Under the pieces are notes generated by a model. It was not told where the DNA came from. It did not search any database and saw only the letters and a program-made list of their open reading frames with translations. The position numbers were made by a program, and so were the translations under genes. A stretch of 64,000 nt of DNA, from contig JAFLVC010000003.1 of assembly GCA_022508505.1 (NCBI GenBank), positions 1-64,000 of the forward strand, in the 5' to 3' direction. This document shows, in pieces, positions 40,813 through 50,491 of this stretch. This stretch comes from Clostridiales bacterium (GTDB lineage: Bacteria; Bacillota; Clostridia; Christensenellales; Pumilibacteraceae). Each line of letters starts with the position of its first letter. Position 1 is the first letter of the stretch.

Positions 40813-41793
40813 CTACTTGTTGTCCGCGTCCTCGACCATGAGCTCGGCGAGTTGCTCGTTGAGCCTCGATATCTTTTGCTGTAATTTTATTGCGCGCTTG
40901 AGCTTGTCGTCGCTCTGTTCTGTCGGGCGCTGCGGGCGGCGGTGTTCGGGGCGCTGTTCGGCGCGGTCCGCTCTTTCGCGCTTTTCCGCTTTTTCTTCTT
41001 GCTCTATCGGCTCGTACGTGTAATCGGGATCGGGCGTTTGCACCCTGTCGCGGTTGAGCTCGCGGCGGGTGCGCGGCACGGTGCGCTTTCTTTCGGTCTT
41101 TTGCTCGTACGACAGGCAGTCCGAAAATATCCTAAACAGAGCCGTCACGTCATCTGCTACAAACGCCGCATCCTCAGCGGCCTTGATAGCGGCGGGCGGA
41201 ACACGGTAGTAGCACAGCGAAAAGCCCTTGTTTTGGCAGAACAGCATCATGAACATCCTGACGGTAAACGGCGAGCCGCATTCGAACGGGTGCAATATGA
41301 TTAGCTCGCGCATATAATGTGTTAGGTACCCCGCAAAGTCCTCTTTGCCAATCGTGGGCGAGCTCGGCAGCTCGTTCATCTTTGCTATTATCGACTTGAT
41401 AGAGCCCGCTATATACTTTGCGTCCGTGTGTGCGCTGCCGTTTTCTATGTATTCGCCCTGGCGCATTCTTCCCGCCGCGTCCTCGAGATCGCCGAACAGC
41501 GCGCGGTTTAGCATTGTGAACGACACCGTCGTCGCGGGGTCGGGAATTCCGTTGATGTGCGCTAAGAGCGCGCGGAAAAATGCGAGGTACGCCGCGCCGC
41601 GCTTGCGCGCCGTCGAGTTCGGCGCCGCAGACCTAGCATGGCGAATTTTTTGCACGAGAAACTTCTCGCCGTCGATACGGCCGAGCAGCATCATGAGCCC
41701 GTCCGTCTCGGCGGAGTTCGGCGGTCTTATGCCGTCCGCCGCGAGCGCCGCTTTGACCGAGCGCAGTATTCTGTTTGCCTCGTGCAACTCCAT
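40813..41793 (-). CDS. Fic-fold protein with degenerate active-site motif
   Basis: 326 residues from MELHEANR. A central helical domain carries HPFECGSPFTVRMFMMLF, which aligns with the Fic motif HPFxxGNGRTxR: His, Pro, Phe, Gly and the second Arg are kept, while the Asn-Gly-Arg anion-binding core is Ser-Pro-Phe. AMP-transfer activity is therefore doubtful. The C-terminal 100 residues are highly charged with a coiled-coil end (KLKRAIKLQQKISRLNEQLAEL). The ATG is 7 bases after TATAAT; the open frame upstream is not used. Operon with the lipid kinase. Confidence 0.75.
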   Translation of the reverse strand: MELHEANRILRSVKAALAADGIRPPNSAETDGLMMLLGRIDGEKFLVQKIRHARSAAPNSTARKRGAAYLAFFRALLAHINGIPDPATTVSFTMLNRALFGDLEDAAGRMRQGEYIENGSAHTDAKYIAGSIKSIIAKMNELPSSPTIGKEDFAGYLTHYMRELIILHPFECGSPFTVRMFMMLFCQNKGFSLCYYRVPPAAIKAAEDAAFVADDVTALFRIFSDCLSYEQKTERKRTVPRTRRELNRDRVQTPDPDYTYEPIEQEEKAEKRERADRAEQRPEHRRPQRPTEQSDDKLKRAIKLQQKISRLNEQLAELMVEDADNK

Positions 41794-41800
41794 ACCTTTC

Positions 41801-41829
41801 ATTATAACATATACTGAGCAAATATGCAA
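41801..41829 (-). promoter_or_regulatory. leaderless-type promoter of the Fic-like gene
   Basis: Minus strand: -35 TTGCAT (41824-41829), 17-base spacer, -10 TATAAT (41801-41806), 7 bases to the ATG. Confidence 0.75.
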
Positions 41830-41975
41830 GATATTTCGGAAAACAGCTTGTTTTCGGCGTGCCGAAAGATGTGTATCAAAATAGTTCGTGCTGTCCCGAA
41901 AAGAGTACATAGACGGCAAACGCGGCACAATGACCTAACATTTGATTGACAAAATTTAATTTTGGAGTACAATAT

Positions 41976-42794
41976 ATGAAACGGCTATCGGCTTATACGA
42001 CGTTCGGAATAGGCGGGGAGGCGCGGGAGCTCGTGATTGCGCGGTCTTATGAAGCGCTTTGCGAGTCGGCGCAGTCAAAAGCGTTGGTGCTCGGAAACGG
42101 CTCTAACGTGCTCGTCGCCGACAGCGGATATGACGGAACGGTTGCAATCAACCGCTACGCTTCCGCCGATATCGGAAGTCTTGCCGTCGTCGGCTCCGGG
42201 CTCATGCTCCCTGCGCTTTGCAAAATGCTGTGCGAGCGCGGAAAATCGGGCATGGAATGGGCGGCGGGAATACCGGGCACTGTGGGCGGCGCAGTCAGAA
42301 TGAACGCAGGAGCGTTCGGCTCGTGTGTTGCGGATAGGCTCGTTTACGCCGACGTCGTGCGGGACGGCAAAAGAATGCGCCTGTATAAGCCCGAGCTCGG
42401 ACTTTCGTACAGGCACAGCGCGCTCGGCGCTTGCGACATCGTCATCAAGGCGGCGTTTGAAACGACAACAGACAGCCCGCAAAGCATAGCGCGGCGCATG
42501 AAGGAGTTTTCGGACAGGCGGAGGCTGACGCAGCCGACGGGGCGTAGCGCGGGCTCGGTGTTCAAAAATCCGACGGGCATGCACATAGCCGAGCTCATCG
42601 AAAAGGCGGGACTCAAGGGCTACCGAGTGGGCGGGGCCGTCGTTTCGGACAGGCACGCCAACATCATAGTCAACACAGGCGGCGCGACTGCAAGGGACGT
42701 TCGCGCGGTTATAGAAAAAGTCAAGCAAGAGGTCTCGGCTATGTTCGGCGTCATGCCGGAAGAGGAGATCGTATACATAGGAGATTTCGATTAG
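41976..42794 (+). CDS. murB: UDP-N-acetylenolpyruvoylglucosamine reductase
   Basis: FAD/NADPH enzyme that makes UDP-MurNAc for peptidoglycan. 272 residues, about 30 shorter than usual at the N-terminus. TTFGIGGEA, LGNGSNVLVAD, AAGIPGTVGGAVRMNAG, SYRHS, catalytic Ser in GSVFKNP and the C-terminal Glu region. Start chosen at the ATG after GGAG; TTGACA at 41948-41953 probably belongs to its promoter. The PHP gene starts directly after the stop. Confidence 0.94.
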   Translation: MKRLSAYTTFGIGGEARELVIARSYEALCESAQSKALVLGNGSNVLVADSGYDGTVAINRYASADIGSLAVVGSGLMLPALCKMLCERGKSGMEWAAGIPGTVGGAVRMNAGAFGSCVADRLVYADVVRDGKRMRLYKPELGLSYRHSALGACDIVIKAAFETTTDSPQSIARRMKEFSDRRRLTQPTGRSAGSVFKNPTGMHIAELIEKAGLKGYRVGGAVVSDRHANIIVNTGGATARDVRAVIEKVKQEVSAMFGVMPEEEIVYIGDFD

Positions 42795-43634
42795 ATGGCA
42801 TTTTGGGGCGATTACCACACGCATACTACTTACAGCCACGGCAAGGGCAGTGTTATGGACAACGCTAATGCCGCGGCAGGCAGAGGCTTGAAGCAAGTTG
42901 CTATAACCGACCACGGGCTTAGGCATGTTCTTTTCGGCGTGCGGCGGAAAAATCTTCCCAAGATGATAGACGATTGCAGACAGGCAACGCAGGATACGCA
43001 TGTGCTCGTCCTTGCGGGAATAGAGAACAACCTCTGCACGTTCACAGGGATGTTTGACGCCAAGCCCGACGATTTGGAAAAGCTCGACATCATTCAGGGC
43101 GGCTACCACAAGGCGGGCGTTTCGCCGAGCTTTGCGCAAGAGTTTTCCTTTCAGATGCGAAATATGTTCAGGAGCTTTGTATCTAAGTCGCCCAAAAAGC
43201 TGATCGTCAAAAACACCGACGCGTACTTAAAACTCATCGACAATTACGAACTCGATTTTATAGGACACATGAACCGCGACATTCGCGCCGACGCGGTTGA
43301 GGTTGCAAAGTACGCAAAGGACAAGGGAACGTACGTCGAACTAAACAATAAAAAGCTTACGCTAACCGACGGCGAGCTCGAAAAAATGGCAGAATACGGC
43401 GTGGAGTTCGTGTGCAATTCTGACGCACACAAGGCCGACGACGTGGGCGATATGAGCGCGGTGCTCAAGGTGATAGAGCGATTGCACATTCCGTACGAGC
43501 TGATAGCGAATTGGGAGAGGTTTCCGTCCTTCCGCTCGCACAATTACAAGCGTGCTACGAGCGAGTGGCAAGCGAAAACGCAAGCGGCTGCGGACAAGCC
43601 CGACAACTCGGAGACTGACTGCCATGTCGATTAA
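42795..43634 (+). CDS. PHP-domain metal-dependent phosphoesterase
   Basis: 279 residues. Metal-binding motifs of the PHP fold: DYHTHTTYSHG, ITDHG, a central Glu (AGIENN), GHMNRD and CNSDAH. YcdX/histidinol-phosphatase-like; substrate unknown. In many Clostridia a PHP gene stands between murB/rapZ and yvcK/whiA, so its place is normal, although rapZ and yvcK are missing. No gap to murB; overlaps whiA by 11 bases. Confidence 0.88.
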   Translation: MAFWGDYHTHTTYSHGKGSVMDNANAAAGRGLKQVAITDHGLRHVLFGVRRKNLPKMIDDCRQATQDTHVLVLAGIENNLCTFTGMFDAKPDDLEKLDIIQGGYHKAGVSPSFAQEFSFQMRNMFRSFVSKSPKKLIVKNTDAYLKLIDNYELDFIGHMNRDIRADAVEVAKYAKDKGTYVELNNKKLTLTDGELEKMAEYGVEFVCNSDAHKADDVGDMSAVLKVIERLHIPYELIANWERFPSFRSHNYKRATSEWQAKTQAAADKPDNSETDCHVD

Positions 43635-44562
43635 CGGATTGGACGTCAAGCGCGAGCTTGTCGAAAAGAAGATAAAGAGCGAAAGGGACAGGCTTGCCAT
43701 CATTTCGGGACTTGCGCGGAGCTGTCTCGCGTTTACGCGGTCAAAGGACAGCTCGGAGTTTGAGCTGTGTCTCGATTGCCAGACCGAGCTCGTACGCGAC
43801 TATGCGGCGACGCTCATGCGCGACGCGTTTATGATAGCGCCTAAGTACGACGAGCGAAACGCCATAGTTTACGGCGACTGCGACAAGCTTTTGAAAAGGC
43901 TTCTCATAGTCAACGAGGACGGCGAGTTCGAGAGCGGCATTCCCGAAAGGTTCAAGAGCTCGTCGCATTTTGCGCGAGGCGTGTTTTTGGGGTGCGGAAG
44001 CATGTCCGCGCCGCAGGCGGGCGGCGTGCGCTCGCAAAAGAGCACAGGCTATCACCTCGAATTTTCTTTCGGCTCGGAAAGCTTTGCGGACGCGTTTATG
44101 CGCCTTCTCGGCGGGTACGGCATTGTTGCCAAAAAGTCGTCGCGCGCCGAAAAAGCGGTCGTGTACGTCAAGGACAGCGAGTCGGTGAGCGACTGCCTTG
44201 CGCTCCTCGGCGCGGAAAAGACTGTGCTGCGGCTAAATGAAACGGTAGCGGCGCTCGCCGTCAAGCGCGACGTCATAAGGCGTATCAACTGCGAGGTCGC
44301 CAACATGGGACGGACGGCACAGGCCGCCGTCGGCATTATCGAAGCCGTTCGGAAAATAGAGAAAACGCATGGGCTTGACTCTCTCGACAAAAAGCTGAAA
44401 GAGGCGGCGGCGGCGCGGCTTGACGACGAGGAAGCGCCGCTGTCGGAGATAGCCGCGCGGCTGAACATTTCCAAGTCGGGATTGAAGCACAGGTTTGACA
44501 GAATTATAGAGATTGCGAACGCCATAAAAGTAGATAGCTCGAGCGAGGAGGGAGAGAAATGA
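43624..44562 (+). CDS. whiA: WhiA-like DNA-binding protein
   Basis: 312 residues: two LAGLIDADG-like repeats (about 95-215: FARGVFLGCGSMSAPQ and the related second half) without endonuclease function, and a C-terminal helix-turn-helix (APLSEIAARLNISKSGLKHRF). Bacillota WhiA affects cell division and chromosome segregation. Start set at the ATG after CGGAGAC; the longer frame overlaps the PHP gene. ATGA overlap with dnaE. Confidence 0.94.
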   Translation: MSINGLDVKRELVEKKIKSERDRLAIISGLARSCLAFTRSKDSSEFELCLDCQTELVRDYAATLMRDAFMIAPKYDERNAIVYGDCDKLLKRLLIVNEDGEFESGIPERFKSSSHFARGVFLGCGSMSAPQAGGVRSQKSTGYHLEFSFGSESFADAFMRLLGGYGIVAKKSSRAEKAVVYVKDSESVSDCLALLGAEKTVLRLNETVAALAVKRDVIRRINCEVANMGRTAQAAVGIIEAVRKIEKTHGLDSLDKKLKEAAAARLDDEEAPLSEIAARLNISKSGLKHRFDRIIEIANAIKVDSSSEEGEK

Positions 44563-47500
44563 AGCCTTTTGCACATCTGCACGTACACACCGAATTTTCA
44601 CTGCTTGACGGCGCGGTTCGCACCGACAAGATGTTCAAGCTGTGCGACGAGCTTGGAATTCCCGCCGTGGCGATGACCGACCACGGAAACCTTTACGGCG
44701 CGATCGAGTTTTTGAAGGCGGCGGTCAAGTACACCGACAAGGACGCCGACTTTTTCAAGTTTTTGGCGGCGCGTAAGCCGTTTAAGGTAAAACCGATAAT
44801 CGGCTGCGAGGTGTACATGACCGACGACATGACGGCGCGCGAAAAGGGCAAGGACGGCGCGCCGCCTAAGCTCAACCACCTCGTTTTACTGTGCAAAAAC
44901 GGCACCGGCTACGCGAACCTCGTCAAGCTCGTGTCCGAAAGCTACATCGAGGGCATGTATTACAAACCACGCGTCGACTTTGAGCGCGTAAAAAAATACA
45001 GCGAGGGGCTTATATGCCTTTCCGCCTGTCTTGCGGGCGTCATACCGCAGGCGATATTGAAGCGCGACATGGCTGCCGCCGACGCGTGGGTTAAAAAGTT
45101 TAAAGCGGTGTTCGGCGACGACTTTTATATCGAGCTGCAAAACCACGGCATAGCCGATCAAAAATACGTTCTGCCGCGCCTCATCGAGCTCGCCGAAAAT
45201 AACGGCGTAAAGACCGTCGCCACAAACGACGCGCACTACTTGACAAAAGCGGACGCAAAGATGCAAAAGGTGTTGATGGCGATTTCCTTCCATTCGACGC
45301 TCGAGGACGACGAGGGGAGCGAGCAAAGCTATGCCGAAACGACGCTCTCCGACGACAAGTATTTTCCGACAGACGAGTTCTACCTCAAGACGTTTGAGGA
45401 GATGGAAGAATCGCTACCCGGCTGCACGGAGGCGATTGAGCGCACGATCGAGATTGCCGACAAGTGCGATCCGTACTTTATACACCGCGACCAACTTTTG
45501 CCGTCGTACACGCCGCCGGACGGGCTTACGAGCGAACAGTTTTTGCGCAAGCTGACTTTCGATGGGCTCAAAAAGCGTTATCCCGACATGCCCGCCGAGG
45601 TTGTCGAGCGCGCCGAATACGAGCTTTCTGTCGTCGAAAATATGAAGTTCGTCGACTACTTTTTGATAGTGTGGGACTTCATTCACCACGCCGAAACGCA
45701 GGGCATTCCCGTGGGCCCGGGGCGTGGGAGCGGTGCGGGAAGCATAATAGCGTACGCGATAGGTATAACGAAGATAGACCCATTGAAGTATCAGTTGATA
45801 TTCGAGCGCTTCCTCAATCCCGAGCGCGTCAGTAACCCCGATTTCGACGTCGACTTTTGCGTCGACCGCCGCGGCGAAGTCATAGACTACGTCGTCGAAA
45901 AGTACGGCAAGCCTAACGTCTCGCAGATAGCGACGTTCGGCACTATGGCGACCAAGGCGGCGATTAAGGACGTAGGGCGGGTGTTTAACCTGCCGTTTGC
46001 CGACGTCAACGCCATCACGAAAATGATTCCGCGCGGCTCCGAAAAACTGCACATCGGTCAGCTCCTCGGCCATCAGCCTGACAAGAACGGTGCGATTGTC
46101 GCCGTTCCAGAGCTGAAAGAGCTTTACGACACCGATCCGGTTGCGAGGCGCGTTCTCGACATGGCGGAAAAGATAGAGGGCATGCCGCGACAGATAGGCA
46201 TGCACGCCGCGGGCGTCATCATCTGCCGCGACCCGATAGCCGACCACGTTCCGCTCGCGCGAACAAACGAAGACGTTTTGGTCACGCAGTACGACATGAT
46301 CGTGGACGAGGAGCTCGGGCTACTCAAAATGGACTTTTTGGGGCTGACGACGCTGACCGACATCAAAAAGGCGATCGACAACATAAAGGTGACGACGGGG
46401 AAGGATATAGACTTTTTCGAACTCGGCTACGAGGATCAAAACGTGTACGAGCTTATCGGCAACGGCGATACCGAGGCGGTGTTCCAGCTTGAATCGGGCG
46501 GCATGAAAGGCTTTATGCGTGAGCTCAAGCCGACCAAGCTCGAAGAGATTATAGCAGGTATATCGCTGTACCGCCCGGGACCGATGGATTCCATTCCCGA
46601 CTATATCCACAACCGCCACAATCCCAAGTCTATAGTTTACGACCATCCGATGCTCGAGCCCATACTCAGCGTCACTTACGGCATCATAATTTATCAAGAG
46701 CAGGTCATGCAGATAGCGCGCGAGCTCGCCGGCTATTCTATGGGCGGCGCCGACAACATTCGCCGCATGATGAGCAAGAAAAAGACGGAAGCGATGAACG
46801 CCGAGCGCGAGGTTTTTGTTCACGGTAGCGACACGGTAAAGGGCTGCGTCAAAAACGGCATACCGGCGGCGATTGCAAACGAGATTTACGACAAGCTCAT
46901 CAAGTTTGCGAGCTACGGCTTTAACAAGTCGCACGCCGCGGCGTACGCACACCTTACGTACCAAACGGCGTACTTAAAGCGCTACTATCCCGTCGAGTTC
47001 TTCACCGCCATTCTCAATAACCGCATAACAAAGCTCGACGAGCTGACGCATTACCTTTCGTACATGAAAGAAGCGGGAATAAAGGTGCTCCCGCCCAACG
47101 TCAACAAGTCGGTCGCCGAGTACACCGTCGAGGACGGGTGCGTTCGAATAGGCATGGGCGCAATCAAGGGCGTAGGCATTCCCGTCATAAACCGCATAGC
47201 CGAAGAGCGCGAAAAAGGCGGGGAGTTTAAGGACTTTGTCGACTTCATTTCGCGCATGGACGACGTGGAGGCGGGCAGAAACCTATTAAATAAACGCATG
47301 GTGGAAGCGCTCATTTACGCGGGCGCGTTTGACTGCTTCGGCAAAAAGCGTTCGGTGCTCATCGCGTCGTTCGACCGCGTTATGGACATGGTGTCACGCG
47401 AACGCGACGCGAAAATGCGCGGGCAGGTGTCGTTCTTTGACGTCATGCCGCAGATAAAGACGGAGTTCACGTATCCCGAAATGGACGAGTATCCGCCCAA

Positions 47501-48116
47501 CTTCAAGTACAAGATGGAGCGCGAGGTCGCCGGCATTTACCTTTCGGGGCATCCGCTGTCGGCGTATGTAGACAAGCTGAAGCACTTTAAGTACAATACG
47601 TCAATGCTCAATCCCGAGTCCGACGACTGTCCCGACAGTGAAAGCAAGATAACTCTCGGCGGCATGCTCGTGTCGACGGTCAACAAAATGACAAAGAAGG
47701 GCAGCGCCATGGGAACTGCGGTGCTCGAGGACCTTTACGGCTCGATTGAGCTCGTTGCGTTCGGAAAGTCGTACGAAAGGCTGCGCCCGCTGTGGGTAAA
47801 AGACACCGTCGTGTCGGTTACGGGCACGGTGCGCGTGGGCGACAACGGCGTTTCGATTTGGGTTGACGACATAACGCCGTTCTCCGCGTCCGACGCCAAC
47901 AAGAGCAAGGTCTGCTGTTATTTCTCGCTCTCCGACGAGCAAAAGCTGAAAGAGTTGAGAGAAATCATTGCCGCATACCCGGGCGACGACTATATTTACG
48001 TCAAGAACACCGACGACGGCATGCTGTATCGGGTGAGCGACAAGTTCAGCATAGAAACGCTGTCGCTAGGCGAGCTGTGCGCGCTTTTCGGCGAGCAATA
48101 CGTAAAGAGAAATTGA
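44559..48116 (+). CDS. dnaE: DNA polymerase III alpha subunit, DnaE type
   Basis: 1185 residues, full length. N-terminal PHP domain (HLHVHTEFSLLDGAVR), polymerase palm with PGRGSGAGSIIAYA and the catalytic Asp pair in NPDFDVDFC, finger region with IIYQEQVMQIA and KSHAAAYAHLTYQTAYLK, helix-hairpin-helix and a C-terminal OB fold (ITLGGMLVSTVNKMTKKG). Standard position after whiA and before pfkA in Clostridia. Confidence 0.97.
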   Translation: MKPFAHLHVHTEFSLLDGAVRTDKMFKLCDELGIPAVAMTDHGNLYGAIEFLKAAVKYTDKDADFFKFLAARKPFKVKPIIGCEVYMTDDMTAREKGKDGAPPKLNHLVLLCKNGTGYANLVKLVSESYIEGMYYKPRVDFERVKKYSEGLICLSACLAGVIPQAILKRDMAAADAWVKKFKAVFGDDFYIELQNHGIADQKYVLPRLIELAENNGVKTVATNDAHYLTKADAKMQKVLMAISFHSTLEDDEGSEQSYAETTLSDDKYFPTDEFYLKTFEEMEESLPGCTEAIERTIEIADKCDPYFIHRDQLLPSYTPPDGLTSEQFLRKLTFDGLKKRYPDMPAEVVERAEYELSVVENMKFVDYFLIVWDFIHHAETQGIPVGPGRGSGAGSIIAYAIGITKIDPLKYQLIFERFLNPERVSNPDFDVDFCVDRRGEVIDYVVEKYGKPNVSQIATFGTMATKAAIKDVGRVFNLPFADVNAITKMIPRGSEKLHIGQLLGHQPDKNGAIVAVPELKELYDTDPVARRVLDMAEKIEGMPRQIGMHAAGVIICRDPIADHVPLARTNEDVLVTQYDMIVDEELGLLKMDFLGLTTLTDIKKAIDNIKVTTGKDIDFFELGYEDQNVYELIGNGDTEAVFQLESGGMKGFMRELKPTKLEEIIAGISLYRPGPMDSIPDYIHNRHNPKSIVYDHPMLEPILSVTYGIIIYQEQVMQIARELAGYSMGGADNIRRMMSKKKTEAMNAEREVFVHGSDTVKGCVKNGIPAAIANEIYDKLIKFASYGFNKSHAAAYAHLTYQTAYLKRYYPVEFFTAILNNRITKLDELTHYLSYMKEAGIKVLPPNVNKSVAEYTVEDGCVRIGMGAIKGVGIPVINRIAEEREKGGEFKDFVDFISRMDDVEAGRNLLNKRMVEALIYAGAFDCFGKKRSVLIASFDRVMDMVSRERDAKMRGQVSFFDVMPQIKTEFTYPEMDEYPPNFKYKMEREVAGIYLSGHPLSAYVDKLKHFKYNTSMLNPESDDCPDSESKITLGGMLVSTVNKMTKKGSAMGTAVLEDLYGSIELVAFGKSYERLRPLWVKDTVVSVTGTVRVGDNGVSIWVDDITPFSASDANKSKVCCYFSLSDEQKLKELREIIAAYPGDDYIYVKNTDDGMLYRVSDKFSIETLSLGELCALFGEQYVKRN

Positions 48117-48147
48117 CGCGCGAAAAAGAATTTTATGTCGAACGTGA

Positions 48148-48176
48148 TTGACATAAGGTAGTGATTGTGGTACAAT
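48148..48176 (+). promoter_or_regulatory. promoter of pfkA
   Basis: -35 TTGACA (48148-48153), 17-base spacer, -10 TACAAT (48171-48176); leader of about 40 bases with AGGAG. Confidence 0.8.
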
Positions 48177-48224
48177 ATTCGATAATCGCGTAGATTCACG
48201 AATTACATACTTTTAGGAGCAAAC

Positions 48225-49184
48225 ATGAATAAAATAGCTGTTCTCACGAGCGGCGGCGACGCGCCCGGCATGAACGCCGCAATCCGTGCGGTAGTCAGAT
48301 ACGGTATAGGAGTGGGCATGGAAGTTTTCGGCGTAGAACGCGGCTTTCAGGGCCTTATAAACGACGCGTTTATTCCGATGACGATGCGCAGCGTGTCGGA
48401 CATCATTCAGCGCGGCGGCACTATACTCAAGACCGCGCGCTGCTTGGAGTTCAAGACCGAAGAGGGTCAGCAAAAGGCGATAGAAAATCTCAAAAAGCAC
48501 GGCGTCGAGGGCTTAATAGTCATCGGCGGCGACGGCTCGTTTATGGGCGCTAAGGCGCTTACGGATCGCGGCTTCCCGTCGATAGGCATTCCCGGAACGA
48601 TTGACAACGACCTTGCGTACACCGATTTTACGCTCGGGTTTGACACGGCGTGCAACACAATTCTCGACGCGATAAACAAAATTCGCGACACCATGAGCTC
48701 GCACGAGCGCGTGTCAATCATAGAGGTCATGGGCAGGAACTGCGGCGACCTCGCCTTATATTGCGGGCTTTGCGGCGGCGCGGAGGTGATTGTCGTTCCC
48801 GAGCATCCGATGAGCATCGACGAGATTATCAAGTGCCTCGGCTGCAACGGCGAGAACAACAAGACGAGCGGAATAATCGTGCTCGCAGAAGGCGCGGGCA
48901 GGGCGTCCGAGCTCAAGGAGGAGCTGTTGAAGCGCACAGACCTTGCCGTTAAGTCGACGGTACTCGGCTATCAGCAGCGCGGCGGCAGCCCGTCGTACCG
49001 CGACCGTTTCCTCGGTACGTGCTTCGGCGTCCACGCCGTCAAGCTCCTCGCTATGGGCGTCGGCAACCGCATAGTCGGCATAAAGGAAAATAGGATATAC
49101 GACATGGATATCATACAGGGTTGCGCCATGAAAAAGAAGTTCGACCTCGACCTATACAAAATGGCTCAGGTAGTCAGCAGATAG
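48225..49184 (+). CDS. pfkA: ATP-dependent 6-phosphofructokinase
   Basis: Commits fructose-6-phosphate to glycolysis. 319 residues. LTSGGDAPGMNAAIRAVVR, VIGGDGSFMGA (the Gly after GGDG-S fits the ATP-type enzyme), PGTIDNDL with catalytic Asp, and MGRNCGDLAL. Own promoter and terminator. pyk does not follow, unlike many Bacillota. Confidence 0.96.
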   Translation: MNKIAVLTSGGDAPGMNAAIRAVVRYGIGVGMEVFGVERGFQGLINDAFIPMTMRSVSDIIQRGGTILKTARCLEFKTEEGQQKAIENLKKHGVEGLIVIGGDGSFMGAKALTDRGFPSIGIPGTIDNDLAYTDFTLGFDTACNTILDAINKIRDTMSSHERVSIIEVMGRNCGDLALYCGLCGGAEVIVVPEHPMSIDEIIKCLGCNGENNKTSGIIVLAEGAGRASELKEELLKRTDLAVKSTVLGYQQRGGSPSYRDRFLGTCFGVHAVKLLAMGVGNRIVGIKENRIYDMDIIQGCAMKKKFDLDLYKMAQVVSR

Positions 49185-49191
49185 CTTTTTT

Positions 49192-49223
49192 AATCGACTT
49201 TGCTTTTGCAAGGTCGATTTTTT
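49192..49223 (+). terminator. terminator after pfkA
   Basis: AATCGACTTTGC / GCAAGGTCGATT around TTTT, then a T-run. The next 130 bases to 49352 hold no gene I can support. Confidence 0.85.
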
Positions 49224-49352
49224 TACAGGCACAGCCTGTTTCTGTCGTGTGCGGACTACCGTTGTGATTCAAAGTTACACCGGACGAGTTGCGCTCAGAC
49301 GTCATTCCGAGCGTAAGAGAATAATCGAAATAATCTTAAATAAGTTATTCAT

Positions 49353-49391
49353 CAAAAAATCGGATGTTCTGCTTGAACACCCGATTTTGCT
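49353..49391. terminator. terminator of fba
   Basis: AAAATCGG-TGTTC / GAACA-CCGATTTT; on the minus strand it ends in CCGATTTTTTGA. Confidence 0.8.
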
Positions 49392-49415
49392 TTGCGATAT
49401 TTTGTTAAGTAGTGA

Positions 49416-50345
49416 TTATGCTTTGCCCGCGCAGCCGAGGACGTGAACAAGCTTGTGGCGGACGCACTCCGTTACGAGCGCTCTGCCGTCGCCGAGGTAT
49501 TGACGAGGGTCGAAGTGCGAGGGGTTCTCGGAGAAGTGCTTGCGCACCGCCGCGGTGAAGGCGAGGCGGAGGTCGGAGTCGACGTTTATCTTGCACACGG
49601 CAAGCGACGAAGCCTTTCTCAACATGTCCTCGGGAATGCCCTTAGCGCCCGGCATGGAGCCGCCGTAATCGTTGACCATCTTTACGTAGTCGGGGAGAAC
49701 GGACGAAGCGCCGTGAAGAACGATGGGGAACTTGGGAAGGAGCTTTGCTACCTTTTCGAGAATGTCGAAGCGCAGTTTTGCTTCGCCCTTGAACTTGAAC
49801 GCGCCGTGGCTGGTGCCGATAGCGATTGCGAGCGAGTCGACGCCCGTCTTTGCGACGAATTCTGCGGCTTCCTCGGGATCGGTGTAGAGCGCGTCGGACT
49901 CCGAAACCTTGACGTTGTCCTCTACGCCGGCGAGTCTGCCGAGCTCGGCTTCTACGACTACGCCGTGGTCGTGCGCGTACTTGACGACCTGCGAGGTTAT
50001 CTTGATGTTTTCGGCGAGCGGGTGCGACGAAGCGTCGATCATGACGGAAGTGAAGCCGTCCTTAATGCAGTCCACGCAAAGGTCGTACGAGTCGCCGTGA
50101 TCGAGGTGGAGCGCGATGGGCAGTCCCGAATCCTCGACGGCAGCTTCGACCATCTTTACGAGGTACTTGGAGTTGGCGTACTTGCGCGCGCTGGACGAAA
50201 CTTGAAGGATGAGCGGAGCTTTTTCCGCTTTACCCGCTTCGACGATACCTTGGATAGTTTCCATATTGTTGATGTTGAACGCGCCTATGGCGTAGCCGCC
50301 CTCGTAGGCCTTGGCAAACATATCCTTGGTTGTTACTAATGGCAT
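49416..50345 (-). CDS. fba: class II fructose-1,6-bisphosphate aldolase
   Basis: Zinc-dependent aldolase of glycolysis. 309 residues. AIGAFNINNMETIQ, LHLDHGDSYD with catalytic Asp and zinc His, VEAELGRLAG with zinc Glu/His region, IGTSHG, LHGASSV and NVDSDLRLAF. GGAGG ribosome site. A 6-bp inverted repeat ATGTGG/CCACAT at 50368-50384 sits in the leader, possibly an operator. -10 TATAAT at 50393-50398. Confidence 0.96.
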   Translation of the reverse strand: MPLVTTKDMFAKAYEGGYAIGAFNINNMETIQGIVEAGKAEKAPLILQVSSSARKYANSKYLVKMVEAAVEDSGLPIALHLDHGDSYDLCVDCIKDGFTSVMIDASSHPLAENIKITSQVVKYAHDHGVVVEAELGRLAGVEDNVKVSESDALYTDPEEAAEFVAKTGVDSLAIAIGTSHGAFKFKGEAKLRFDILEKVAKLLPKFPIVLHGASSVLPDYVKMVNDYGGSMPGAKGIPEDMLRKASSLAVCKINVDSDLRLAFTAAVRKHFSENPSHFDPRQYLGDGRALVTECVRHKLVHVLGCAGKA

Positions 50346-50429
50346 GATTTAATCCTCCGGATTTTTATGTGGGATGTCCACATGTTTTTTACATTATATC
50401 ATATTCGTAAAGATTTGACTACTGTTTTA

Positions 50430-50458
50430 TTGACTTTTTTTTTGAAAAGAATTATACT
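50430..50458 (+). promoter_or_regulatory. promoter of the M29 aminopeptidase
   Basis: -35 TTGACT (50430-50435), 17-base spacer, -10 TATACT (50453-50458). Confidence 0.65.
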
Positions 50459-50491
50459 ACAGACAAAGAAAATTTGCGAGCAGGAGATACT

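Noticed and set aside
41946..41978. murB as another leaderless gene (TACAAT two bases before ATG)
   Set aside because: GGAG lies at a normal distance from the ATG, and the TACAAT is too close for transcription to start before the codon; a normal leader is more likely.
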